Shown piece after piece: positions 50,802-59,647 of a stretch of DNA of 64,000 nucleotides; the first letter of the stretch is position 1; every line of letters starts with the position of its first letter. The notes under the pieces are model-generated. The model ran no database searches and was not told the DNA's origin. It saw nothing but the letters and a program-made list of their open reading frames with translations. Both the position numbers and the translations under genes were made by a program. This stretch comes from DATKRB01 sp035532415 (lineage in GTDB: Bacteria; Actinomycetota; Acidimicrobiia; Acidimicrobiales; RAAP-2): NCBI GenBank assembly GCA_035532415.1, contig DATKRB010000006.1, positions 1-64,000 of the forward strand, in the 5' to 3' direction.

Positions 50802-51706
50802 GTGAGCTCGGATACCAAGCACTGGGCGGCCCTCGGGGTCCTGTGCCTGAGCCTGCTGGTCGTGAGCATCGACAACGGGATCCTGAACGTGGCGCTGCCC
50901 ACCCTGGTCCGCACGATGGGTGCCACCCCTTCGCAGCTCCAGTGGATCGTCGACTCGTACACGCTCGTGTTCGCAGGCCTGCTCCTGACCTCGGGCAACC
51001 TCGGGGACCGGTTCGGGCGGCGGGGCGTGCTGACGGTGGGCCTCGTGGTCTTCGGGAGCAGCTCCTTGGCGGCGAGCCTGTCGACGACTGCTACCGAGCT
51101 GATCGTGTGGCGAGCGGTGATGGGTGTGGGCGCAGCCCTCATCATGCCGGCGACGCTCTCGATCCTGGTGAACGTGTTCACCGAGGAGAGCGTCCGCCGT
51201 CGGGCGATCGCGTACTGGTCGCTCTCTTCGTGGGTTTCGTGGTCATGGCGACCGCCTTCAGCGTGTTCGTCCCCGCGAGCACCGAGGCGATCATGACGGC
51301 GGTGCCGAAGGAGAAGTCCGGGGGTGCCTCGGCGATCACCCAGACCACCCGGCAGCTCGGTCAGGCCCTCGGCGTCGCCATCGGCGGCAGCATCGCCGCC
51401 ATGGGGTACCGGTCCGGCTTCTCCGGTGCGGGGCTCCACCTTCCACGCGGGGCGCTCGATAGGGCCGGCTCGTCCATCACGGGGGCCCTCGTGGTGGCCC
51501 GGGACCTCGTGGGCGGCTCTCGTGGTGCGCTGCTCGGAGCCGCCCGCCTGGCCTTCATGCACGGCGTTCGATCGGCACTCCTCTCATCGGCCGTCCTCGC
51601 CTGCGGCGGTGCGGTGTTCGCCGGCCTTGCCGTCCCTTCCCGTCGAGCCTCCCGTCACCTCGCCGAAGCGCCCGGGACCGATCTGGCCACGGAGGCACCG
51701 CAGTAG
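50802..51706 (+). pseudogene. MFS drug transporter (DHA2 type), internally deleted
   Basis: GTG 50802, with GGAGG 9 bases upstream, gives four N-terminal membrane helices: WAALGVLCLSLLVVSIDNGI, LNVALPTLVRTMGATPSQLQ, GNLGDRFGRRGVLTVGLVVF (the MFS motif A) and GVGAALIMPATLSILVNVFT. After AIAYWSLSS near 51215 the frame breaks. A second frame supplies only the last helices (LFVGFVVMATAFSVFVPAST, GGASAITQTTRQLGQALGVA). About half of the usual 14-helix protein has been deleted. Confidence 0.8.
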
Positions 51707-51763
51707 TCTCCGGGGGCAGCGGACCGCCACGACCGCCACGACCGCTCGGTGACCGGTGGTCCG

Positions 51764-53029
51764 CTAAACGGTGCGGGCGAGCCCGCCGGGCGCGACGAGC
51801 AGGGTCTGCAGGCCACGGAACAGCGCGTTCGGGCTGTACCGGAGGCTCTGGTCCGGAACCAGCTCGATGTCGGGGGTCAGGTCCGTCAGCAGCTCGAGCA
51901 CGATGCGCATCTCGAGGCGGGCGAGCGGGGCGCCGAGGCAGAGGTGGGGGCCCTTCCCGAAAGCGAAGTGGAGCGTCGCGTCGGCTCGGTCCGCCCGAAA
52001 CTCGTCGGGGTCGGTGAAGTGGCGCGGATCGTGCGCTGCGGACGCGAAGCAGAGCATCACCTTGGCGCCGGCCGGGATGGGCGTCCCGCCGATCGTGGTG
52101 TCGACCTTGGCGAGCCGTCGGTGGTTGACCACGGGACCGTCGAAGCGCAGGATCTCTTCGACGGCGTTCGGGATGAGCGACCGGTCGGCGAGGAGCGCCT
52201 CCCACTGCGCCCTGTCGCGCAGCAGCGCCAGCATGCCGTTGCCGATGGAGTTCTGCGTGGTCTCGTGCCCGGCCAGGACCATGGAGTACACGATGTTGAC
52301 GATGTCGAATTGGTCGAGCTGGTCCGGCTTCTGCACCGAGAGGCGGACCAGGTCACTGGTCATGTCGTCGACGGGGCCCGCGGCCCGAGCGGCGACGAAG
52401 TCCTCGACATAGCGCCACATGGCCACGATGTCGTGGGCGACGCCGAGCTGCTCCTCTTCGTTGAGACGACCGTAGGTGAGCAGGACCCGGCGCTGGCTCC
52501 ACTCCCTCAGCTGCTCGGTGTCGCTGTCGGGGAACCCCAGCAGGCTGAAGGCCGCGTACCCGGGGAACGGGAACGCCAGGACGTCCACGAAATCGACCAC
52601 CGGCTCGTCCCGGAACGCCTCCACCAGGTCGGTCGCGTACTCCCGCAAGACGGGCTCGAGCGCGTTGAGGCGCCGGGGCGTCATGCACGACAGCACCGAC
52701 CTGCGCATCGGCCCGTGGCGCGGCGGGTCCGCGTTGTTGAGCGTCGGGACCCGCCTGAAGCCCTCGTTCAGCACCTCCTGGACGGCCGGTGCCACGGGGA
52801 TGAGCGGGGAGGAGGCATTGGCCGCCGACCACGTCTCGCGGTCGAGGAGCACCTGCTCGACGTCGTCGTACCGGGTGACGAGGTAGTGGTCCAGCTCGGG
52901 GAGGTAGAAGACGGGGCCCTCGTCCCGCAGCCGGTTGAGCGCCCCGTAGGGGTCGAGCAACGTCTCCCCGGCCAGCGGGTCGTAGTCGTGGGCGACCGGG
53001 CAGACCGCGGCGTCTCGGCTCGGCGTCAT
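51764..53029 (-). CDS. Cytochrome P450
   Basis: This 421-residue soluble bacterial P450 starts at ATG 53029 after AAAGGAGG at 6 bases. I-helix: IVYSMVLAGHETTQNSIGNG, with Glu-Thr for oxygen activation. K-helix ExxR: NAVEEILRFDGPVVNHRR. Haem-binding loop: LHFAFGKGPHLCLGAPLARL, with Cys as haem ligand. It is followed in the operon, 5' to it, by a flavin-reductase-like gene 16 bases upstream. No ferredoxin is encoded nearby. It may hydroxylate the substrate of the neighbouring CoA-dependent catabolic cluster (inference). Confidence 0.95.
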   Translation of the reverse strand: MTPSRDAAVCPVAHDYDPLAGETLLDPYGALNRLRDEGPVFYLPELDHYLVTRYDDVEQVLLDRETWSAANASSPLIPVAPAVQEVLNEGFRRVPTLNNADPPRHGPMRRSVLSCMTPRRLNALEPVLREYATDLVEAFRDEPVVDFVDVLAFPFPGYAAFSLLGFPDSDTEQLREWSQRRVLLTYGRLNEEEQLGVAHDIVAMWRYVEDFVAARAAGPVDDMTSDLVRLSVQKPDQLDQFDIVNIVYSMVLAGHETTQNSIGNGMLALLRDRAQWEALLADRSLIPNAVEEILRFDGPVVNHRRLAKVDTTIGGTPIPAGAKVMLCFASAAHDPRHFTDPDEFRADRADATLHFAFGKGPHLCLGAPLARLEMRIVLELLTDLTPDIELVPDQSLRYSPNALFRGLQTLLVAPGGLARTV

Positions 53030-53045
53030 CGTCTGCCTCCTTTCC

Positions 53046-53627
53046 TCAGTCGACCAGGCCGCGATACCGGCGAGCGCTCTCGACCTGGGGAAGATGGTTG
53101 CGCTCGTAGGTCTCGATCCATTCGGGTGGGAGCCTCGACCACGCCTCGTTGATGTGGAGCCGACCACCGCCACGGAGGCGCTCGGCGCCGACCACGTCGG
53201 CCAGGAAGATCGTGTTCTCCTCGGCATCGAGCGTCCCCACGACCCGCCCCTCGACGTAGCTCAGCGCGTCGAGGAGGATCGGCGATCCCGTCACCCCGGG
53301 CCTGGTCGGGAACGCCCCGATCTTGTCGCCGTGGCGACCGGAAGATCCGCCGAGACCCATGATGAGGGCCATCGAGCTCTCGATGACGTCGGGATCGTTG
53401 CCCAGGAGGTGCATGGCGAACACGCCCGACCCGACCACCAGATCGTGGGTGAGGTTGTACTTGGTGAGGCTGATCGTCACCCGGGGGGCCTCCGGCACGA
53501 TCCCGCCCGCGCCGGCGGACAGGGAGATCAGGCCGTTCGCCCGGCCGTCGGCGACCGTGGTGATGGCGACGGGGTACGGCCGGAGGCCCGACAGGGTGTA
53601 GCCGGCTGCGGCCAGATCGAGCGTCAT
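53046..53627 (-). CDS. Flavin reductase-like FMN-binding split-barrel protein
   Basis: This 193-residue protein starts at ATG 53627 with GGAGAGG upstream. Split-barrel FMN-binding features: YTLSGLRPYPVAITTVADGR, ANGLISLSAGAGGIVPEAPR (the NGL/S motif of HpaC-like reductases), VTISLTKYNLTHDLVVGSGV and FAMHLLGNDPDVIESSMALI. It could supply reduced flavin or act as an oxidoreductase itself. It is the first gene of a pair with the P450. Confidence 0.85.
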   Translation of the reverse strand: MTLDLAAAGYTLSGLRPYPVAITTVADGRANGLISLSAGAGGIVPEAPRVTISLTKYNLTHDLVVGSGVFAMHLLGNDPDVIESSMALIMGLGGSSGRHGDKIGAFPTRPGVTGSPILLDALSYVEGRVVGTLDAEENTIFLADVVGAERLRGGGRLHINEAWSRLPPEWIETYERNHLPQVESARRYRGLVD

Positions 53628-53785
53628 CGGGTCCTCTCCATGGCGAACCTGCCCATCTCAACCCATCGGCCCCCGCCAGTCAACCCGGGACCGGTGTCGG
53701 CAGGGGCGCGGGGGAGGCGCCCCCCGAGGAGGGATCGCACTAGGCTGCCGACGCAGCGACAGACGGGGCCGAGGGGGAGGTTTGC

Positions 53786-54640
53786 GTGGCCGGACAGGAC
53801 GACAGCGCTCAGTCTCGAGCGACGGCCGACGAAGTCCGCCGCGAGGACGTCGACGGAGTCGTCACGGTCACCTTCACCCGCGACCGGAGCCGCAACGCCG
53901 TGACCCCCGGGATGTTCGAGGTGCTGTACGGGGCGGTGCGGGACCTCGGAGATCGGGACGACCTGCGAGTCCTCGTGATCACCGGTGAGGGCCGTTTCTT
54001 CACCTCCGGTCTCGACTTCGCCAGCCTTCGGCTCAGCGTCGGCGAGGGGACGGACGGTATCGTCCGCGGCTCCAACATGCGACGGCAGTACCGGGCAGAG
54101 GCCCATCACGACCTGTTCGATGAGATCGAGTCGATCGAGAAGCCGGTCGTCCTGGCGGCCCAGGGCCACTGTTTCGGCGTCGGGGTCGAGCTCGGCGTGT
54201 CGTGCGACTTCCGCCTGGTGGCGGAGGGCGCCACGTTCGGCCTGCCCGAGGTGGCCAATATCGCCGTGATCCCCGGGTCGGGCGGGATCAGCCGCCTCAC
54301 CCGGCTCGTGGGCCCGCACTGGGCCCGCTGGCTGGCGATGGCCTGCGAGACCGTCGACGCCGAGCAGGCGCTCGCCATCGGCCTCGCCCACGCGGTCTAT
54401 CCGGCGGACACCTTCGCCGGGCAGGTGCAGGCGTTCGCCCGGAAGCTGGCGGGTCTGCCCCGTGAGGCGATGGGCCTGGCGAAGGCGGCCATCGACGTGG
54501 CCGCAAGCGTCGACCGCCGCACGGCCCGCGAGTTCGACCGGATGGCCCAGACGATGCTGTTCATGTCGGACGACTTCAAGGATCGTGTCAATGCATTCAT
54601 GGAGGCGAGCGCGTCACGCCACCGGGGAGGACCGGCGTGA
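53786..54640 (+). CDS. Enoyl-CoA hydratase/isomerase (crotonase) family protein
   Basis: This 284-residue protein starts at GTG 53786 with GGGGGAGG upstream. Oxyanion-hole segments: LVITGEGRFFTSGLDFASLR and VVLAAQGHCFGVGVELGVSC. The region of the second catalytic Glu is ATFGLPEVANIAVIPGSGGI, with Ile-Pro-Gly-Ser in place of the usual PxxGG order. Its stop overlaps the next start (GTGA), so it is coupled to the thiolase-like gene and then the ligase. It hydrates or isomerises an enoyl-CoA; the substrate is unknown. Confidence 0.9.
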   Translation: MAGQDDSAQSRATADEVRREDVDGVVTVTFTRDRSRNAVTPGMFEVLYGAVRDLGDRDDLRVLVITGEGRFFTSGLDFASLRLSVGEGTDGIVRGSNMRRQYRAEAHHDLFDEIESIEKPVVLAAQGHCFGVGVELGVSCDFRLVAEGATFGLPEVANIAVIPGSGGISRLTRLVGPHWARWLAMACETVDAEQALAIGLAHAVYPADTFAGQVQAFARKLAGLPREAMGLAKAAIDVAASVDRRTAREFDRMAQTMLFMSDDFKDRVNAFMEASASRHRGGPA

Positions 54641-55782
54641 CGCGCCGGGTCGCCGTCGCCGGGGTGGCCGCCTCGTACGTGGCCAAGGGGCAGGACGTCA
54701 CGCCGTACGCGCTGATCGCCCAGGCGTCGCGCCGGGCCCTCTCCGAGGCCGGGTTGGCTCCTCAGCACGTCGACGGGTTGGGGTCGACCGGGTTGGGCAC
54801 GCTGCAGCCCATTGACGTTGCCGAGTACCTGGGCCTCCGCCCCCGCTGGCTCGACTCGACCGCCGTGGGCGGCGCGGCCTGGGAGGTGATGGCGTCCCAT
54901 GCCGTCGACGCCATCGCCGCGGGCCACGCCGACGTCATCCTCCTCACCTACGGATCGACGGCCCGGTCCGACCTGCGCAAGGGACTTCGGACCGCCAACC
55001 TCGACTGGGGCTCTCGCGGGCCCCAGCAATGGGAGGCCCCGCACGGGATCACGTTGATCTCGAAGTACGCCATGGCGGCTCGCCGGCACATGGCCGAGTA
55101 CGGCACCACCATCGAGCAGCTGGCCGAGGTGGCCGTGAGCGCCCGCGCCAATGCCGCCCTGAACCCTGACGCCCAGGTCCGCGATCCCCTCACCATCGAC
55201 GAGGTGCTCGGAAGCCGGATGATCGCCGACCCTTTCACGGCCCTGCAGTGCTGCCTGCGATCCGACGGCGGTGCGGCGGCGGTGCTCGTGGCCGAGGACC
55301 GGGTGCCGGATCTGGCAACCCGCCCGGTTTGGGTCCTGGGCGCCGCCGAGCACGGCTCCCACGTCTCGATGGGTCAGTGGGAGGACTTCACGACCGGCCC
55401 CGCCGCGGTGTCGGGCCCGCTCGCCTTCGAGCGAGCCGGCGTGCGCCCCGAGGAGATGGACGTCTGCGAGATCTACGACGCCTTCACCTCCATGCTCCTG
55501 ATCACGCTCGAGGACCTCGGCTTCTGTCGCAAGGGCGAGGGTGGCGCCTTCGTGGAGGACGGGAAGCTGCGCGTCGGCGGCGCGCTGCCGACCAACACCG
55601 ACGGCGGCGGCCTCAGCGCATGCCACCCGGGCCAGCGCGGGCTGTTCCTGATCGTGGAGGCGGTGCGCCAGCTGCGCGGCGAGTGCGGGGACCGCCAGGT
55701 GGCCGACGCCCGCCTGGCCTGCGTGAGCGGCACCGGGGGTTGGTTCTGCTCGAGCGGCACGATGGTCCTCGGCGTCGACTGA
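54637..55782 (+). CDS. SCP-x/thiolase-like protein lacking the usual active-site Cys
   Basis: This 381-residue protein starts at GTG 54637, overlapping the upstream stop. Thiolase-fold features: ALSEAGLAPQHVDGLGSTGL at the N-terminus, a nucleophile-elbow region reading LDSTAVGGAAWEVMASHAVD (no Cys), ILLTYGSTARSD, CEIYDAFTSMLLITLEDLGF and GGGLSACHPGQRGLFLIVEA with the His, and CVSGTGGWFCSSGTMVLGV. Such proteins often pair with a DUF35 Zn-ribbon protein, as in the steroid aldolases of the Ltp2/ChsH2 type, where C-C bond cleavage does not need the Cys. A DUF35 gene is present 2.5 kb away. Confidence 0.85.
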   Translation: MTRRVAVAGVAASYVAKGQDVTPYALIAQASRRALSEAGLAPQHVDGLGSTGLGTLQPIDVAEYLGLRPRWLDSTAVGGAAWEVMASHAVDAIAAGHADVILLTYGSTARSDLRKGLRTANLDWGSRGPQQWEAPHGITLISKYAMAARRHMAEYGTTIEQLAEVAVSARANAALNPDAQVRDPLTIDEVLGSRMIADPFTALQCCLRSDGGAAAVLVAEDRVPDLATRPVWVLGAAEHGSHVSMGQWEDFTTGPAAVSGPLAFERAGVRPEEMDVCEIYDAFTSMLLITLEDLGFCRKGEGGAFVEDGKLRVGGALPTNTDGGGLSACHPGQRGLFLIVEAVRQLRGECGDRQVADARLACVSGTGGWFCSSGTMVLGVD

Positions 55783-55791
55783 CCAGCTCCG

Positions 55792-57309
55792 GTGTCGACG
55801 ACCAGGCTCGAGACTCCGCTCCGGGGACACTTCGCGACCCTGGGCGATGCACTCGAGGCGGCAGGCGAGCAGTTGGCCGATGTTGAGGCCTATGTCGACG
55901 GGGAGCGCCGCCTCACGTTCGCCCAGTGGGTGCGCGCGTCCACCGGTGTCGCCGCCCGACTGGCCGAGGCCGGGGTCGGGCCGGGCGACATCGTCGCCGT
56001 CCGGCTGGCGCCCTCCATCGACTACGCGGTGGTCTGCGCGGCCGCCGCCCGGCTGGGGGCGGTCTCCACCGGCCTCAACATCCGGCTGGGGCCACGCGAG
56101 ACGGAGGTCATCCTCACGAGCGCGAAGCCGAAGGTCCTCGTCGTCGAGCAGCGGCCGGGACCGGAGGGGTTCGCCGGAGCGGCCGTGCTCGACCGCGGTG
56201 ACATCCAAGCGGCCTCGGCCCGAGGGGGCGAGGTTCCGAACCACCGTGGCCGGGCATCGGACCCCGCCGTCATCGTCTGGACCAGCGGGACGACCGGCCT
56301 CCCGAAGGGTGCGTGGTTCGACCACGACAACCTCCGGGCAGCGGTCGCCTCGGCGGGCGTGATGACCGCGCCGTACGACCGGCGCCTGGCGTCCACCCCG
56401 TTCGCCCACGCGGGGTACATGACGAAGCTCTGGGAGCAGGTCGCCTGGGCGACGACCCAGGTCATCTGCCCGACACCGTGGTCGGCGGCCGAGGCGGTGC
56501 GCCTCATGGGCGACGAGCGCGTCACGGTCGCAGGCGGAGTCCCCACCCAGTGGGCGAAGATGCTGGACCGGCCCGAGCTCGACGAGATCGATCTCGGGCC
56601 GATGCGCCTGGGTGTGGTCGCCACCGCGCCGGCCCCGCCCGAGCTGGTGGAGCAGGTGACCCGTCGGCTCGGTTGCCCGCTCATCGTCCGTTACGCGATG
56701 ACCGAGGCCCCGTCCATCACCGGCACCGAGCCCGGTGACCCGCCGGAGACGCTCTACCGGTCCGTGGGCCGCCCGCAGGCGAGCGTCGAGCTGGAGCTTC
56801 GGGGCGAGTCGGGGCTCCGGGTCACCCCGGGTGAGGTGGGCCGCATCTTCGTGCGCTCGGACCTCGTCATGCGGGGGTACTGGAACGATCCGGCGCTGAC
56901 CGCCGACGTCCTCGACGCCGGCGGCTGGCTCCGCACCGGTGACCTGGGCCGGCTCGAGCCCGACGGAAACCTCGTCCTGGCCGGACGCCTGGGCGACCTG
57001 TACATCCGCGGCGGCTACAACGTCTACCCGCTCGAGGTGGAGAACGTGCTCGTCGAGCACCCGGCGGTCGAGCAGGCCGCCGTCGTGGGCGTCCAGACCC
57101 CGGTCATCGGCGAGACGGGCGTGGCGTTCGTGGTCGTCTCGGCCGGCCGGACGCCGCCGACGACGGCCGAATTGCGGGAGTGGTGCCGGGCCCGCCTGGC
57201 CGACTACAAGGCGCCGGACCGGGTCGTCGTCGTGCCCGAGCTGCCGGTCACCTCGATGCTGAAGGTCGACAAGCCGGCCCTGCGGGCGCTCCTAGCCCCC
57301 GAGGCGTAG
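55792..57309 (+). CDS. AMP-forming acyl-CoA synthetase
   Basis: This 505-residue enzyme starts at GTG 55792. AMP-binding signature: AVIVWTSGTTGLPKGAWFDH. A5 region: CPLIVRYAMTEAPSITGTEP. A7/A8: WLRTGDLGRLEPDGNLVLAG and RLGDLYIRGGYNVYPLEVEN. The C-terminal Lys is in TSMLKVDKPALRALL. It is the third gene of the crotonase/thiolase-like/ligase operon. Its 3' end overlaps the convergent SDR gene by 18 bases. The acid substrate is unknown. Confidence 0.93.
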   Translation: MSTTRLETPLRGHFATLGDALEAAGEQLADVEAYVDGERRLTFAQWVRASTGVAARLAEAGVGPGDIVAVRLAPSIDYAVVCAAAARLGAVSTGLNIRLGPRETEVILTSAKPKVLVVEQRPGPEGFAGAAVLDRGDIQAASARGGEVPNHRGRASDPAVIVWTSGTTGLPKGAWFDHDNLRAAVASAGVMTAPYDRRLASTPFAHAGYMTKLWEQVAWATTQVICPTPWSAAEAVRLMGDERVTVAGGVPTQWAKMLDRPELDEIDLGPMRLGVVATAPAPPELVEQVTRRLGCPLIVRYAMTEAPSITGTEPGDPPETLYRSVGRPQASVELELRGESGLRVTPGEVGRIFVRSDLVMRGYWNDPALTADVLDAGGWLRTGDLGRLEPDGNLVLAGRLGDLYIRGGYNVYPLEVENVLVEHPAVEQAAVVGVQTPVIGETGVAFVVVSAGRTPPTTAELREWCRARLADYKAPDRVVVVPELPVTSMLKVDKPALRALLAPEA

Positions 57310-58212
57310 GCCGGGAGCCCGCGTCCCGAGCAGATCGGTCTCGATCCGGCGGCCGAGGGTCTCGGCGTCCCAGTACTTCCCGCCGTTGTCGATGCTCCGG
57401 ACCTCCCGCCAGCCCTCCATCAGGTGGATCTGGGTCCGCATGGCGCGGATACACTGCCCGCTCACGAACCCGGACCGGTCGCTGGCCAGCCAGGCCACGA
57501 CGGGCGAGCTGACGGCTGGGTTCAGCGGGTCCCATTCGTCGGGTGCGTACTCGTCGGCCTCACGGGCCGTCTCGACGCCCTCCACCCCGGCCGACAGCCG
57601 GGTGACGGCCCCCGGTCCGATGGCGTTGACGGTCGCGCCGATGCCGGCGAGCTCGAGGCTGAGGGTCAGGGTGAGGCCCATGATGGCGGCCTTGGCCGTC
57701 GCGTAGTTCGACTGGCCGAAGTTACCGAGCAGCCCGGCGCCCGAGATGGTGTTGATGATGCGGCCCGGGGCCCGGCCGCCCTGCTGCTTGGCGACCTCCC
57801 GCCAGTGCCGGGCGGCGGCGCGCGACACGAGCCAGGTCCCCCGGACGTGCACGCGCATCACGAGGTCGAAATCGTCGACGCCCATGTTCCAGATGGCGCG
57901 GTCCCGCACGATCCCGGCGTTGTTGACGACGATGTCGAGCCGGCCCCACTCGGCGATCGCCCGGTCCACCATCGCGTCGGCCGCCGCCTCTTCCCCCACG
58001 TCGCCGAAGTCCGCCAGGGCGGTGCCGCCCCGCTCCTCGATGATCGCCACAACGCGCTCGGCGTCGCGTCCGCTCCCCTCCCCGTGCACCGAGCCGCCCA
58101 GGTCGTTCACCACGACCTTGGCGCCCTGTCCGGCCAGCTCGAGGGCATGGGCACGGCCGATCCCGTGCCCGGCACCGGTGACGAGCGCCACCTTGTCGTG
58201 AAGGAGTCCCAT
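57292..58212 (-). CDS. Short-chain dehydrogenase (3-hydroxyacyl-CoA dehydrogenase-like)
   Basis: This 306-residue SDR starts at ATG 58212. NAD-binding motif: VALVTGAGHGIGRAHALELA. NNAG motif: DIVVNNAGIVRDRAIWNMGV. Catalytic Ser and YxxxK: IINTISGAGLLGNFGQSNYA then TAKAAIMG. The sequence VVVNDLGGSVHGEGSG after the first beta-alpha unit is typical of the HSD17B4/FabG-like multifunctional-enzyme dehydrogenases that oxidise 3-hydroxyacyl-CoA. It shares the strand with the DUF35 gene and two crotonases upstream. Confidence 0.92.
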   Translation of the reverse strand: MGLLHDKVALVTGAGHGIGRAHALELAGQGAKVVVNDLGGSVHGEGSGRDAERVVAIIEERGGTALADFGDVGEEAAADAMVDRAIAEWGRLDIVVNNAGIVRDRAIWNMGVDDFDLVMRVHVRGTWLVSRAAARHWREVAKQQGGRAPGRIINTISGAGLLGNFGQSNYATAKAAIMGLTLTLSLELAGIGATVNAIGPGAVTRLSAGVEGVETAREADEYAPDEWDPLNPAVSSPVVAWLASDRSGFVSGQCIRAMRTQIHLMEGWREVRSIDNGGKYWDAETLGRRIETDLLGTRAPGLRLGG

Positions 58213-58263
58213 CGTGTTCCTCTCTCGTAGCCGGGCGGGCCGGTCGCCGGACCCGTCGCCCGT

Positions 58264-58674
58264 TCAGGCGGGCCGGAAGACCGGGGCGGTGATCTCGGGC
58301 GTGAGCTCCCGGTAGGTGACCTGAACGGCCATGCCGACGCGTAGGTCCGCGGGGTCGCAGTCGACCACGTTCGTCATCACCCGGGGTCCCTCCTTCAGGT
58401 CGACGGCACCGGCGACGTAGGGGAGCCGCTCGGCGAACGGGGGGAGATCGTTCATGAAGACGGTCGAGAACGTGTAGAGCGTGCCGCGGCCCGAAGCCTC
58501 CTCCCACGAGAGATCCTCGCCCCAGCAGGTCGGGCAGAACGGGCGCGGATAGTGGTGCACGCGCCCGCAGGCGTTGCATCGCCGGATCAGGAAACGGTGC
58601 TCGCGGGCGGCGTCCCAGAAGGGCTGGCTCTCCGGCTCGATCGTGGGAAGGTCGAAGCGGCGGGCACCGGGCAT
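58264..58674 (-). CDS. DUF35-type Zn-ribbon/OB-fold protein (ChsH2-like)
   Basis: This 136-residue protein starts at ATG 58674. The rubredoxin-like Zn ribbon is LIRRCNACGRVHHYPRPFCP, then TCWGEDLSWEE (CxxC...CxxC), followed by an OB fold (GTLYTFSTVFMNDLPPFAER, VTYRELTPEITAPVFRP). Such proteins bind acyl-CoA and partner thiolase-like proteins. The candidate partner is the Cys-less thiolase-like protein at 54637-55782, though the two are on opposite strands. Confidence 0.9.
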   Translation of the reverse strand: MPGARRFDLPTIEPESQPFWDAAREHRFLIRRCNACGRVHHYPRPFCPTCWGEDLSWEEASGRGTLYTFSTVFMNDLPPFAERLPYVAGAVDLKEGPRVMTNVVDCDPADLRVGMAVQVTYRELTPEITAPVFRPA

Positions 58675-58696
58675 GGGGTCACGATACCTTTTCGGC

Positions 58697-59515
58697 TCAA
58701 TATCCCTTGAAGACCGGCGAGCGCCGCTCTCCGAAGGCGCTGATGCCCTCGTTGGCGTCCTGGCTGCGGGACTGCAGCTCCTGGGCCATGGCCTCCTCGA
58801 GGAAGGAGGCCGCCCGGTCGCCGTCGAGCGAGCGGTTGAACAGGCGCTTGGTCAGGGAGAGGGCACCGGTCGGTGCCCGCGCCAGACGGTCGAGGATCTC
58901 GGCGGCGGTCCGGTCCAATTCGCCGGCCGGGACCACGCGGTTCACGAGCCCGAGGTCCTTGGCGTCGGCCGCCGACAGCTTCTCGCTCAGGAATGCGAGC
59001 TCCTTGGCCCGCTGAAGGCCGATGAGGCGGGGGAGCAGGTAGGCACCGCCGGCGTCCACCACGATCCCGCGCAGGAGGAACGGCTCGATGAAGGCGGCGT
59101 CCTCGGAGGCGACGACCATGTCGCAGGCAAAGGCCAGGTGGGCGCCGAGGCCGGCGGCGGTCCCCTGCACCACGGCCACCACCGGCTTGGGGCAGTCGAG
59201 AACGGCGGCGACGAGGCGCTGGGCGCCGTTCATGATCCGCCGCATCCCGTCGCCAACCTTCGGCTCGCCGCTCTGACCGGAGCGGATGGTCCCGACGTCG
59301 GCGCCCGAGCAGAAGTGCCGGCCCTCGGAGCGCACGGCGACCGCGCGCACGTCCGGATCGGGGTCCGCGGCCGCCAGCAGCTCGATGATCACGTCCCGCT
59401 GCTCGGGGAGCAGGGCGTTGGCCGCCTCCGGGCGGTGCAGGGTTATCGTCGCGATGCCGTGCTCGACGCGGTGGAGCACGGTCGTGCCGAGCACGTCGGA
59501 GCTGCCGGCCATCAC
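58697..59515 (-). CDS. Enoyl-CoA hydratase/isomerase family protein
   Basis: This 272-residue protein starts at ATG 59515 (or 59512). Crotonase features: AVAVRSEGRHFCSGADVGTI (first oxyanion hole), PVVAVVQGTAAGLGAHLAFA (second oxyanion hole), AFIEPFLLRGIVVDAGGAYL, with the acidic residues normally seen as E/D near VDAGGAYLLPRLIG. The C-terminus ends FGERRSPVFKGY, typical of the family. It lies 22 bases upstream of the DUF35 gene on the same strand. Confidence 0.92.
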   Translation of the reverse strand: MMAGSSDVLGTTVLHRVEHGIATITLHRPEAANALLPEQRDVIIELLAAADPDPDVRAVAVRSEGRHFCSGADVGTIRSGQSGEPKVGDGMRRIMNGAQRLVAAVLDCPKPVVAVVQGTAAGLGAHLAFACDMVVASEDAAFIEPFLLRGIVVDAGGAYLLPRLIGLQRAKELAFLSEKLSAADAKDLGLVNRVVPAGELDRTAAEILDRLARAPTGALSLTKRLFNRSLDGDRAASFLEEAMAQELQSRSQDANEGISAFGERRSPVFKGY

Positions 59516-59647
59516 CGGACCGTCGGTTTCAGCGGAGCGTCCATGCCGTGATGATCCCGTCCTGAAGGCGCATCTCTTCGGTCCCCGTCCCCGCCCCGTC
59601 CCCCGGGCCGGCAGAACGGCACTGTAGCTCCCTGCTCGAGCAGCCCC

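Noticed and set aside
54397..57060. An 887-residue open frame on the minus strand
   Set aside because: It is antisense to three well-supported genes (crotonase, thiolase-like, ligase). Its translation is rich in Gly, Arg, His and Val with no motif, as expected for a high-GC shadow frame.
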